A stretch of 64,000 bases of DNA from an uncultured Parvularculaceae bacterium (GTDB lineage: Bacteria > Pseudomonadota > Alphaproteobacteria > Caulobacterales > Parvularculaceae): positions 146,456 through 210,455 of the forward strand of contig CAMYLZ010000022.1 in NCBI GenBank assembly GCA_947259375.1, given 5' to 3'. Of the stretch, positions 35,168 to 43,375 are shown piece by piece. Under the pieces are notes generated by a model that saw only the letters and a list, made by a program, of their open reading frames with translations, had not been told where the DNA came from and made no database searches. The stretch's first letter is position 1, and the number at the start of each line of letters is the position of its first letter. Made by a program: the position numbers and the translations under genes.

Positions 35168-36682
35168 ATGGTGGCCGAAACCCAAAAGGATGTTGTTGAT
35201 TTTCTCTCATGCCGAGCCAATTTCGGCGGGGCGCCGGTGGAACGCATCGATACTCACCTTTCGCATCTGTTTCTGGTGGGCGCGCGTGTTTACAAGGTAA
35301 AGCGCGCCCTGCAGTACGATTTCGCGGACTTCACGACGCTTGAGCGCCGCCGCGCCGCCTGCGAGAACGAAATCCGCGTTAATCGCCGCACTGCGCCCGG
35401 CATGTATTTGGGCGTGGTCCCGATCCATCGCGATGCGACGGGCATAGGGTGGAACGCTTGCGGAGAAATTATTGAGTGGGCCGTCGAAATGGTCCGTTTC
35501 GGGCCAGGCGATCAATTTGACGAGTTGCTCATCAAGGGCGAATTGCGAGAAACTGATATTAAAAAACTGGCCGACAGCATTTCGACGTTTCATCTTGATG
35601 CTGATCGCTTAACTGTCGAACATGCAAGCGCCCGCGTCGCCCGCTTAATCACACAACTTGAAACAGCGTTCATCGAAGGGGACCAGTTTGACAAGGCGCG
35701 CGCGGAAAACTGGGCCACCATGGCGCGCGCCAAACTGGAATCGCTTGGATCGTTTCTTGACGCCCGCGGCCGTCATGGTTGGGTGCGGCACTGCCATGGC
35801 GATCTGCATCTGGCCAATATCTGTATGTTCAATGGCGAGCCGACTCTATTCGACGCCATCGAGTTTAATGACGCGCTTGCGCAAACAGATGTTCTTTACG
35901 ATCTCGCCTTCTTGTTGATGGACTTTGCATTTCACGAGAATAAAAAATTCGCCAATCTTTTGTTGAACAGATATTTGAGCGCGACGCGCGACTATGCCGG
36001 GTCATCGCTTTTGCCCCTGTTTATTTCGATAAGGGCCGGCATACGGGCGATGGTGTTAAGCTTGCCGGCGCAACTGCCGCAATCGCGGCGTCCCGCCGAA
36101 AAATATTTCGACCTTGCTCTGAACATCATCAATGATGAATGGGCGCCGCGCGTAATAGCGATTGGCGGTTACTCCGGGACGGGAAAATCGACACTCGCCC
36201 GCGCTCTCGCGCTGGAGTTCGATCATCGCGTCGGCGCCATTGTGCTGCGCAGCGATGTCATTCGCAAACGTTTGGCAGGCGTGTCGCCAGAGACCGCCAT
36301 TAGCCCAGAACTTTACACCCATTCCCAGGCAGACAAGGTATATCGGCGACTTTTCCGAGATGCGCGCCGCGCGCTACGCACCGGCCGGGCGGTGATCATG
36401 GACGCCACCTTCCTCGCCGGATCGCTGCGCCTGGAGGCGGAGGCACTTGCGCGCGATGCAGGCGCGCCATTCACCGGCGTGTGGTTGACCGCGCCGCGCG
36501 ACATTCTCATGAACCGTGTGGCGTCTCGCTGTCCCGATGCTTCCGATGCGACTGTCGAGGTCGTATTAAATCAAATCAGGAAAAAAGTTGACGTCAAAGG
36601 CTGGCGCATTGTCGATGCCGGAGACAGTCCGAGATCCACATTGCGAAAGACCCTGGGCGTGCTTTCCTATGATTGCCCTTAA
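35168..36682 (+). CDS. Bifunctional aminoglycoside-phosphotransferase-like / AAA kinase fusion protein
   Basis: 504 aa from the ATG at 35168 (AAGAGGG upstream; an ATG at 35150 is possible). The N-terminal 330 residues resemble an APH/choline-kinase fold with the catalytic loop HGDLHLANI and the metal-binding Asp in LFDAIEFND. The C-terminal 165 residues have a P-loop, GGYSGTGKST, as in small-molecule or zeta-toxin-like kinases. Fusions of this type are widespread but uncharacterised and are often found by universal stress genes. Substrate unknown; a resistance role is not implied. Confidence 0.85.
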   Translation: MVAETQKDVVDFLSCRANFGGAPVERIDTHLSHLFLVGARVYKVKRALQYDFADFTTLERRRAACENEIRVNRRTAPGMYLGVVPIHRDATGIGWNACGEIIEWAVEMVRFGPGDQFDELLIKGELRETDIKKLADSISTFHLDADRLTVEHASARVARLITQLETAFIEGDQFDKARAENWATMARAKLESLGSFLDARGRHGWVRHCHGDLHLANICMFNGEPTLFDAIEFNDALAQTDVLYDLAFLLMDFAFHENKKFANLLLNRYLSATRDYAGSSLLPLFISIRAGIRAMVLSLPAQLPQSRRPAEKYFDLALNIINDEWAPRVIAIGGYSGTGKSTLARALALEFDHRVGAIVLRSDVIRKRLAGVSPETAISPELYTHSQADKVYRRLFRDARRALRTGRAVIMDATFLAGSLRLEAEALARDAGAPFTGVWLTAPRDILMNRVASRCPDASDATVEVVLNQIRKKVDVKGWRIVDAGDSPRSTLRKTLGVLSYDCP

Positions 36683-36766
36683 TGTGTTCGTTTCAATTTT
36701 CGGTTCAGCGTGACGCCCGCCAAGTCCTTTTCAAACGCCATACAGACACCTGCCTCGCACAAAAAT

Positions 36767-36795
36767 AACTCCCCTCGTATTCCGTGAGGGGAGTT
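36767..36795. terminator. Bidirectional rho-independent terminator
   Basis: A perfect 10-bp stem, AACTCCCCTC / GAGGGGAGTT, with a 9-nt loop. On the minus strand it is followed by TATTTTTGTG, so it ends fixK transcripts well. On the plus strand it is followed by TAGTTTATC, so it may also stop the convergent APH-kinase transcript, which ends 85 bp before. Confidence 0.85.
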
Positions 36796-36844
36796 TAGTT
36801 TATCGTCTCAATAGCCGAGGGCAGCGGCCATCAAGCCTGCATCA

Positions 36845-37537
36845 TCACCGCGCCTTCTTCCCCCCTTGCACGACATCCTCCAACATGCGGGTGTCGGGAA
36901 TGGAAAACAGCCGCGCCGTATCAAAAACAACAACTCTTTGCCGTTTCATTTCCGTCAGCACCCGGCACACTGTTTCGATCGTCAGCCCGAGATGATCGGC
37001 TATGTCCTGCCGGCTCATTAAAAAACGGACATTGCGCGTCACATTTTGCTCGTTGGACAGCCGGACCATAAATGCCGCGACCCGCTGCGCTGCGCTCATT
37101 CTGCCTAGCATGATCATTCTCTCCCGGGATCGATGCAGGCGCGCCATTAACGTGTCGAGAAATCTGTGCGAGAAATCAGGGGAGGAGGCCACGGCTTTGA
37201 GAAACAGATCGCGCCGATAGCTGCGCACGGCGCAGTCTGTTATCGCTTCGGCGGTATGCAACTGCCAGTCAAGCTCGGAAATACCAAATATTTCGCCTAC
37301 CCCGTAAAAGTCGGCGACCTGTCTCCGCCCGTCTTCCAGCGTGTTGTACTCTTTCACAACGCCGCTTGCGACCTGATAGCACATCGGCGCGCGATCGCCC
37401 TCGACATAGAGCGTTTCACCAGCCCTATACCGGATTATGCTGGCGCTCGCAGCCAAGAGCGAGGCCTCTTTCGCCTCGTCTGACAGGCTGTCACCGTCAC
37501 TTTGAAAAAACTCAACTGATTGCGCTGTTCTGGCCAT
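36845..37537 (-). CDS. fixK: Crp/Fnr family regulator, FixK type
   Basis: 230 aa from the ATG at 37537 (GAGGGAATTTG before it). A cNMP-fold N-terminus lacks the N-terminal cysteine cluster of FNR, so it is not an iron-sulfur oxygen sensor itself. The DNA-binding helix SRQDIADHLGLTIETVCRVL carries the E-x-x-x-R pattern that reads TTGA half-sites. A Cys replaces the usual Ser in ETV(S)R, which could allow redox control. It lies next to fixJ and fixL, so FixJ probably switches it on when oxygen falls. Five matching boxes lie in the window. Confidence 0.88.
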   Translation of the reverse strand: MARTAQSVEFFQSDGDSLSDEAKEASLLAASASIIRYRAGETLYVEGDRAPMCYQVASGVVKEYNTLEDGRRQVADFYGVGEIFGISELDWQLHTAEAITDCAVRSYRRDLFLKAVASSPDFSHRFLDTLMARLHRSRERMIMLGRMSAAQRVAAFMVRLSNEQNVTRNVRFLMSRQDIADHLGLTIETVCRVLTEMKRQRVVVFDTARLFSIPDTRMLEDVVQGGKKAR

Positions 37538-37833
37538 CAAATTCCCTCACCCCTTGAAAGATCGCCTTCCGCTCACGTCCTTTCCATTAAGGACAGCTAT
37601 TCGGCCAAAGGGAATTGTGGGAAATACATATATGCGCAGCGACCGCGAATAGGCCTTTATGGCAATGCACCGGCACAAATGCGTCAAAGGGAATTCTCGC
37701 CACGCCAGCATGAACGCGCGAAGGAAGCGCGACGTTACGTATAATTACTTAACACGCATCAGGGCCTCACCGGCGACGGCCGACAATCAAAAAACGCGTC
37801 CATCCCTTCGTATGCGCAACGCGGTTCGCCGCA
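37538..37833 (-). promoter_or_regulatory. fixK upstream region with a dyad resembling a FixJ site
   Basis: The 296-bp fixJ-fixK gap contains the dyad GTTACGTATAATTACTTAAC at 37734-37753 (7 of 10 pairs match). Its halves resemble the GTA(A/C)GTAG-type sequences known for FixJ binding at the rhizobial fixK promoter. It sits about 200 bp upstream of the fixK ATG. No TTGA-N6-TCAA box occurs here, so fixK autoregulation is not evident. Confidence 0.4.
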
Positions 37834-38472
37834 TCAATCGCAGATCCCCAGCGCCACGGCCATGCGGACCAGTTCAGCAATACTGCCGGCTTCCATTTTT
37901 GTCATCAGGTTCTGACGGTGAACCTCGACTGTTCTCGGGCTGATTTCGAGGGCGCGAGCGATCTCCTTGCTTGTCGCCCCGGCGACGATTTCTCCGTAAA
38001 CTTCCGTTTCCCGCGGCGTCAGCGCCTCGAACCGGGTGCGCAAGTCGGACGCCAAGCTTTCATTTGGCTCCGCCGCCGGGAGCTCGGCGGAAAATGCGCG
38101 CGTCAACGCCGAAGACACCTCATCTGCGGTGAACGGCTTTTCGAGGAAATCGACAGCGCCGCTACGCATTGCGCGCACCGCCATCGCGACGTCGCCATGC
38201 GCCGTCATGACGATTACCGGCAAGGCGACGCCTTGTGCTTTCAATTGCTCCTGCAACTCAAGTCCCTGAATGCCGGGCATGCAGACATCAACCAGCATCG
38301 CCGCATTGTCGAGCTCGAGCTCCGGCAGGTCCAAAAGGAATGCCTCCGCGGACTCGAAACTGACGACCGCGTAATCGGCCGCGGCAAGCAATGCGGCGAC
38401 GCCCCGCCGCACCGCAAGGTCGTCGTCGACCAGGAAGACCGAAGCGTTATTAGGGGCCAGGGATGAGGTCAT
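37834..38472 (-). CDS. fixJ: FixJ-type response regulator (receiver plus LuxR helix-turn-helix)
   Basis: 212 aa. Receiver phosphorylation site D62 in VDVCMPGIQG, acidic pocket D16-D18, T in VMTAHGD and K in LEKPFTADE. The C-terminal LuxR/GerE domain has LTPRETEVYGEIVAGATSKEIA. The start overlaps the end of fixL by 23 bp, showing translational coupling. In rhizobia and Caulobacter, FixJ phosphorylated by haem-sensor FixL activates fixK in low oxygen. The same order here makes this assignment strong. Confidence 0.92.
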   Translation of the reverse strand: MTSSLAPNNASVFLVDDDLAVRRGVAALLAAADYAVVSFESAEAFLLDLPELELDNAAMLVDVCMPGIQGLELQEQLKAQGVALPVIVMTAHGDVAMAVRAMRSGAVDFLEKPFTADEVSSALTRAFSAELPAAEPNESLASDLRTRFEALTPRETEVYGEIVAGATSKEIARALEISPRTVEVHRQNLMTKMEAGSIAELVRMAVALGICD

Positions 38473-40060
38473 TTTTACTCACTGGAAGCCGGAAAGCGAA
38501 TACGCACCCCGTGGAGTCTTTATTGGCTCCAAAAATTTCGCCTTGATGCGCATCAATTATCGACTTGGAAATTGAAAGACCGATCCCGGTGCCATCCTCT
38601 TTGCTGGTTACGAAGGGTTGGAAGAGGTGTTTTTCGATTTCCTCAGAAATCCCATCCCCTGTATCCTCCACCCTGACTTCGACATATCCATTCTGCCGTG
38701 CAGTCGATATGCGCAGTTCCCGCTGCGGCGTCTCTTTCATGGCGTCCACAGCATTACGGACCAGATTGGTGACGACTTGCTGAATCTGGATTCTGTCCAG
38801 CAACATTTCACCCGCCTTGGGCGAGAAGTCGGTCGTCACGCATACGCCATCGGCGTCCGCACCGATCAGCGCGACCTTACACGCATCCTCGACCACCTTG
38901 TTCACATCATAAAGGCTCCGAGCGGTTTTCCGCTTGCGAACAAACTCCCGCATATTCCGGATTATCTCGCTCGCACGCCTTATTTCATCGACAGCATCAT
39001 CAAGCAATTGCGCTGTTTCGCGGTTCGTTTCGCGGTCCGCCTTCTTTAGCGTCAACGACACGGCGCCAACGAGACTCGCGGCCGCCGTCAATGGCTGATT
39101 TAACTCATGCGCAATGGAGCTCGCGATCTCGCCCATGGCGCCCAATCTGCCTACATGTTGTAACTGATCCCGCGTTTCCGCCAGTCGGCGTTCTGTTTTG
39201 CGCTGCTCGGTGACATCTTCAATAAAGGCGACAAAAATTCGCTGATCGTCCTGAAATTCGCTGACATGGAGAATGACCGGCATTTCTTCGCCGTCGCGCC
39301 GCAAGGCGGTAACGGGGCGCGCTTTTCCGATGATATGGCCTTCGCCGCTTTCAAGGTAACGCTCAATAAATCCATCGTGACGCGACTGTTCATACGCTGG
39401 CATCAGCATGCGGACATTATTGCCAATCACTTCGGCCCAATCATAACCGAACGACAGTTCCGCCTGCCGGCTAAAAGTGAGAATTTCCCCCGTGTCTTTA
39501 GTGGTGATGATGGCGACCGGGGAAGCATCGACAATCGATCGTAAAAAGGCCTTGCTTTCCGACAAGGCCTTTTCTTGAGAGCGCGCTTCGGTAATATCCT
39601 TCCCGGTGGCGATGATACACGCCTGATAGACCTTCGTCGCTTCGACTTTCTTGTTTGACCACTCTATCAGCCTGCGCCCGCCATTTTTCGTTTTCCAGTA
39701 ATTGACGAAATGAGTCGGCGTGTCATCGCCCCGGGTTTGTTCGAACACAGACCGCACAGCGCCGATTTCTTCATCCAGAATCAGAAAGTCCCAGACTTTT
39801 CTGCCGACAACTTCGCCTGCTGAATAACCGGTAAGACGCTCACAAGCCTTGTTGAACCGCAAAATCCCGCCATCCGTCGCGAGGATGACGACGGGTGCGT
39901 CAATCGTCTCCAGAATGTCCTCTAAGAGAGATCTGTCAATTTTCGTCAATTGCGACCTGGCCTTTTTCAGCCTCGCGATACGATTTAACTGCTGCAATAA
40001 TGCGATATGACGGCCTGAAAGCAAGGAAAAACAATGCGGGCCGCAAAGGCGAACCGGCAT
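38450..40060 (-). CDS. fixL: FixL-type haem-PAS oxygen sensor histidine kinase
   Basis: 536 aa in the frame from 40060; the true start may be a little downstream, as no good ribosome site is seen. Two PAS domains (about residues 45-160 and 170-285) precede a HisKA/HATPase core. The second PAS matches haem-binding FixL: H242 in GHIIGKARPV is in the haem-ligand position, and LRRDG follows. Phospho-accepting H318 lies in EIASSIAHELNQPL. ATPase boxes are NLVRNAVDAM, DTGDGI and GTGIGLSIS. No transmembrane segment is visible, so the sensor is cytoplasmic. O2 bound to haem would inhibit the kinase. Confidence 0.9.
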   Translation of the reverse strand: MPVRLCGPHCFSLLSGRHIALLQQLNRIARLKKARSQLTKIDRSLLEDILETIDAPVVILATDGGILRFNKACERLTGYSAGEVVGRKVWDFLILDEEIGAVRSVFEQTRGDDTPTHFVNYWKTKNGGRRLIEWSNKKVEATKVYQACIIATGKDITEARSQEKALSESKAFLRSIVDASPVAIITTKDTGEILTFSRQAELSFGYDWAEVIGNNVRMLMPAYEQSRHDGFIERYLESGEGHIIGKARPVTALRRDGEEMPVILHVSEFQDDQRIFVAFIEDVTEQRKTERRLAETRDQLQHVGRLGAMGEIASSIAHELNQPLTAAASLVGAVSLTLKKADRETNRETAQLLDDAVDEIRRASEIIRNMREFVRKRKTARSLYDVNKVVEDACKVALIGADADGVCVTTDFSPKAGEMLLDRIQIQQVVTNLVRNAVDAMKETPQRELRISTARQNGYVEVRVEDTGDGISEEIEKHLFQPFVTSKEDGTGIGLSISKSIIDAHQGEIFGANKDSTGCVFAFRLPVSKNDLIPGP

Positions 40061-40090
40061 GCGCGCCAGCGTTTGGCGAATAGCGCCCCC

Positions 40091-40396
40091 TCAGGCGCAA
40101 TAGGTCTTATATAAAATCCGGATGATCGCGGCGGCCGTCTTGTCGGCGATGGAGTAATAAATCGTCTGGGCCTCTCGCCGCGTCGCGACAAGCCCTTCCT
40201 GGCGGAGACGGGCCAAATGCTGTGAAACTGTCGCCTGCCGCAACCCCAGCTCTTCCGTGAGGCCGCTCACCGACCATTCCTGATCGGCAAGCAGACAGAG
40301 CAACATAAGGCGATGCGGCGACGCCATCGCCTTCAGCAACTCGGACGCTTCTCCGACATTCTTTTCCATTTCCGCGAATTTCGGCATTGATTTCAT
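40091..40396 (-). CDS. ArsR family regulator, BigR/SqrR (persulfide-sensing) type
   Basis: 101 aa. The winged helix DNA-reading segment is GLRQATVSQHLARLRQEGLV. Two cysteines sit where the sulfide-responsive BigR/SqrR proteins have them: one in helix 2 (RLMLLCLLADQEWSV) and one near the C-terminus (YKTYCA). No metal-site cluster typical of ArsR/SmtB is seen. The gene's own promoter is overlapped by an ATTC-N8-GAAT palindrome, the BigR operator form. Start at 40396; an ATG at 40387 is possible. It ends 30 bp before the fixL frame, so readthrough into fixLJ could link sulfide and oxygen sensing. Confidence 0.85.
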   Translation of the reverse strand: MKSMPKFAEMEKNVGEASELLKAMASPHRLMLLCLLADQEWSVSGLTEELGLRQATVSQHLARLRQEGLVATRREAQTIYYSIADKTAAAIIRILYKTYCA

Positions 40397-40402
40397 CCAT
40401 AC

Positions 40403-40445
40403 ATTCGTATATACGAATATTAGTATTTAACAGGATCCTTTTCAA
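40403..40445 (-). promoter_or_regulatory. BigR-type operator overlapping the arsR promoter
   Basis: ATTCGTAT-ATACGAAT (40403-40418) is a perfect 16-bp palindrome of the form ATTC-N8-GAAT used by BigR/SqrR repressors. On the minus strand, -35 TTGAAA (40445-40440), 17 bp, and -10 TAATAT (40422-40417) form a good sigma-70 promoter. The operator covers the end of the -10 and the start site, so it should give autorepression. Confidence 0.78.
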
Positions 40446-40512
40446 GTTTGTTCAATTGAAAACGATTCGCAAGGCCGGATCGGAAATTCGCCGTGGAAAC
40501 GGTTGGGACAAC

Positions 40513-40680
40513 ATGAATATTGATAACGACGCCTTTGCCTTCACCAATTTCCTGGCCTTGACCGCCTTCTGTGTCGGTCTGATCGCGCGCCGCCGCCAGC
40601 AGGCGCCGTTGATGCTTCTTAGCGCCGAATCATTCGAAGCGGCTTTTGTGCGGCGGCGCCGCGCCGACGACAAACTCTGA
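40513..40680 (+). CDS. Candidate small membrane protein upstream of the RND exporter
   Basis: 55 codons. The predicted product has one hydrophobic helix, FTNFLALTAFCVGLI, followed by RRRQQ, the normal topology signal for a single-pass protein, then a basic tail. The ribosome site is weak (GGAAACGGTTGGGACAAC before ATG). It lies between the BigR operator and the exporter gene, whose ATG comes 20 bp after the stop. Reality is uncertain; conservation would decide. Confidence 0.35.
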   Translation: MNIDNDAFAFTNFLALTAFCVGLIARRRQQAPLMLLSAESFEAAFVRRRRADDKL

Positions 40681-40699
40681 AAGCGGAGCAAAACGCGCC

Positions 40700-43375
40700 A
40701 TGACATTGCCGAATATGAGCCCCGTGAACAGGCCGCGCCCATATATATGGGCAGCCGCCATATTCAGCCTGATCATGGTCGCATTGGTTGCGGCGCCGAC
40801 ATTCGCGCCAAATACGTTTCCTTTCCTCCAACCACTCAAGATCGATACCGATCCGGAAAACATGCTCGCCGCCGACGAACCGGTCCGCATTTTTCACAAC
40901 GCCATGAAGGCGGAATTTGCGCTCCATGATTTGATCGTCGTGGGCGTCGTCAATGACAAACACGAGGAAGGCGTTTTCAATGCCGAAACGCTAACCGATA
41001 TATTTGAGCTTACAGCCTTTGCGGAAACCATCCGCTGGTCCGCCAAGGATTCAGGCGACGCGGAGGCTGAACAAACCGGCGTCATCGCTGTCGATATCAT
41101 CGCGCCATCGACCGTCGATTCCATTGAACAAGCTGGCCTCGGTTCCGTTCGCTTCGACTGGCTATTGTCTGCGCCGCCGCAATCGGATGCCGAAGCGTTG
41201 GCTGTACGCACCCGCGCGCAGCGCATTCCAACCCTGAATGACACTCTCGTTTCCGCCGACGGCAAGGCAATTGCCCTTTATATTCCGATTACGTCGAAAG
41301 ACGTTGGTTTTCGGGTCGCTAGCGCGTTGCGGGACCGAATTTCGACTTTTGACGGCGACGCTGTCTATTACATCACGGGCCTTCCGGTCGCTCAGGACCA
41401 GTTTGGCGTGGAAATGTTTAGACAAATGGCGATCTCAGCCCCGCTCGCCATGGCGCTTATTTTCGTGCTGATGTGGTTTTTCTTTCGGCGGCTCAACCTC
41501 ATCGCTTCACCAATGATCGTCGCCATGGTTTCGGTCATCGGCGCTATGGGCTTGCTGATTATTACCGGCAATACCGTTCACATCATGAGTTCGATGATCC
41601 CGATATTCGTGATGCCTATCGCCGTCCTCGACGCGGTCCATATTCTATCGGATTTCTATGATCGCTACCCGGCAATCCAGGACCGGCGAAAAACGATTGA
41701 GCATGTCATGCGGGAGCTGTGGCAGCCGATGCTCTTCACGACGCTGACGACCTGTACGGGCTTCGCCTCCCTCGCTTTTACGCCCATTCCGCCGGTGCAA
41801 ATCTTCGGCGTCTTTGTCGCCATCGGCGTTTTTATGGCGTGGTTTTTCACCATAACGCTCATTCCTGCCTACATCATGGTCATGCCGGAACGCGCCTTTG
41901 TCGGATTCGGGATGGGAGCGAATGGCGCATCACCCGACCATGAAGCGACGCCGTTAGCGCGGTTTCTGCATGGCGTCGGGGCAGTCACCGTGACGCAGTC
42001 AAAATTGGTCGTTGCCGGCTTTCTCATCGCGCTCGCCATCGCAGGATACGGCGTTGCACAGATCCGTATCAACGACAATCCGGTTAAATGGTTTAATCCC
42101 GATCATGAAATTCGCATCGCCGACAGGGCCCTGAATGAACGCTTCGGCGGCGCCTATATGGCGTATCTCGCTTTGAGCGGCGATCAGTCGAGCGAGGCCG
42201 ACATGCTGGCCGACGAGGCGATAAAACGCCTTGGCGCTCTCGGAACGCCGCAAGCGCTCACCCTGGCGGACGCCGTGAAACGCGACCTGCCGGGCGCCGG
42301 TGCGGAACTGTTCGCCGAATTGCGGGCGCGTGCTGTCGCCGCGCGCGACGCGGCGGAAGACGATGACGCATGGTATGCATGGGACGATGCGGCCCTGGCG
42401 CTCGATTCAGCCGCTCAGGCTGCGGAAATTTTCAAGCATCCGGATATGTTGCGCTTCATAGAAAAGCTCCAGGCGCATCTGGAAAACACCGGCCTGGTCG
42501 GCAAATCCAACGCCCTTCCAGACATCGTAAAAACCGTGCATCGCGACTTGTTTCTTGGCGAGCCGGATGCCTTCCGTATTCCCGACACGCCTGAAGCCGT
42601 AGCGCAAACGCTCATCGTTTATCAAAACAGCCACCGTCCGCAGGACCTTTTCAAACTCACGACGCCTGATTTCAAAAAATCCGTTATCTGGCTGCAGCTC
42701 AAAAGCGGTGACAATATCGACATGAGCGCTGTCGTCGACTCCGTCGACAGGTTTATCGCTGATAACCCGCCGCCCATGGCCGTCAGCCATGACTGGTTCG
42801 GCCTCACCTATATCAATGTCGCCTGGCAGAAAAAAATGGTGTCGGGCATGGCGCGCGCATTTTTGGGCAGCTTTATCATCGTCTTTGTCTTGATGACTGT
42901 ACTGTTCCGATCGCCGTCATGGGGTCTTTTATCCATGGCGCCGCTGACGGTCACCATCGCGGTGATATACGGCGTTATCGGCCTGATCGGTAAAGACTAT
43001 GACATGCCGGTCGCGGTTCTCTCGTCACTCAGCCTCGGCCTGGCGATTGACTACGCTATTCATTTCAATGCGCGCTCGCGCCAGATCCATGCTCATACCG
43101 GCCGCTGGGACGAAACGGTAAAGCTTGCTTTCGGCGAACCCGCGCGCGCGATATTCCGTAATGTGATTGTTATCGGAATCGGCTTTCTGCCGCTGCTGCT
43201 GGCGCCGCTTGTCCCCTATCAGACTGTCGGCATCTTCATCTCGGCAATCTTGTTCCTCGCCGGCGCAGCGACGCTGCTTGGCCTGCCGGCATTGATTACG
43301 CTTTTCCGCCACACCCTCTTTCCTGAAAGGACCGCAAAATGCTTGCAAAACCCCTCATCGCCGCCGGCGCAATGA
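40700..43375 (+). CDS. RND superfamily (MMPL/HpnN-type) exporter
   Basis: 891 aa from the ATG at 40700; upstream in-frame starts are less likely. It has one N-terminal helix, a large periplasmic loop, about five helices (RQMAISAPLAMALIFVLMWF on), a second large loop with Asp/Ala-rich helices, and five more helices ending near residue 880. LSLGLAIDYAIHFNARSR carries the conserved helix-4-like Asp relay. The architecture fits MMPL or sterol/hopanoid-type lipid exporters more than drug pumps. It is the first clear gene of an operon with a LolA-like protein and an outer-membrane barrel. Confidence 0.88.
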   Translation: MTLPNMSPVNRPRPYIWAAAIFSLIMVALVAAPTFAPNTFPFLQPLKIDTDPENMLAADEPVRIFHNAMKAEFALHDLIVVGVVNDKHEEGVFNAETLTDIFELTAFAETIRWSAKDSGDAEAEQTGVIAVDIIAPSTVDSIEQAGLGSVRFDWLLSAPPQSDAEALAVRTRAQRIPTLNDTLVSADGKAIALYIPITSKDVGFRVASALRDRISTFDGDAVYYITGLPVAQDQFGVEMFRQMAISAPLAMALIFVLMWFFFRRLNLIASPMIVAMVSVIGAMGLLIITGNTVHIMSSMIPIFVMPIAVLDAVHILSDFYDRYPAIQDRRKTIEHVMRELWQPMLFTTLTTCTGFASLAFTPIPPVQIFGVFVAIGVFMAWFFTITLIPAYIMVMPERAFVGFGMGANGASPDHEATPLARFLHGVGAVTVTQSKLVVAGFLIALAIAGYGVAQIRINDNPVKWFNPDHEIRIADRALNERFGGAYMAYLALSGDQSSEADMLADEAIKRLGALGTPQALTLADAVKRDLPGAGAELFAELRARAVAARDAAEDDDAWYAWDDAALALDSAAQAAEIFKHPDMLRFIEKLQAHLENTGLVGKSNALPDIVKTVHRDLFLGEPDAFRIPDTPEAVAQTLIVYQNSHRPQDLFKLTTPDFKKSVIWLQLKSGDNIDMSAVVDSVDRFIADNPPPMAVSHDWFGLTYINVAWQKKMVSGMARAFLGSFIIVFVLMTVLFRSPSWGLLSMAPLTVTIAVIYGVIGLIGKDYDMPVAVLSSLSLGLAIDYAIHFNARSRQIHAHTGRWDETVKLAFGEPARAIFRNVIVIGIGFLPLLLAPLVPYQTVGIFISAILFLAGAATLLGLPALITLFRHTLFPERTAKCLQNPSSPPAQ

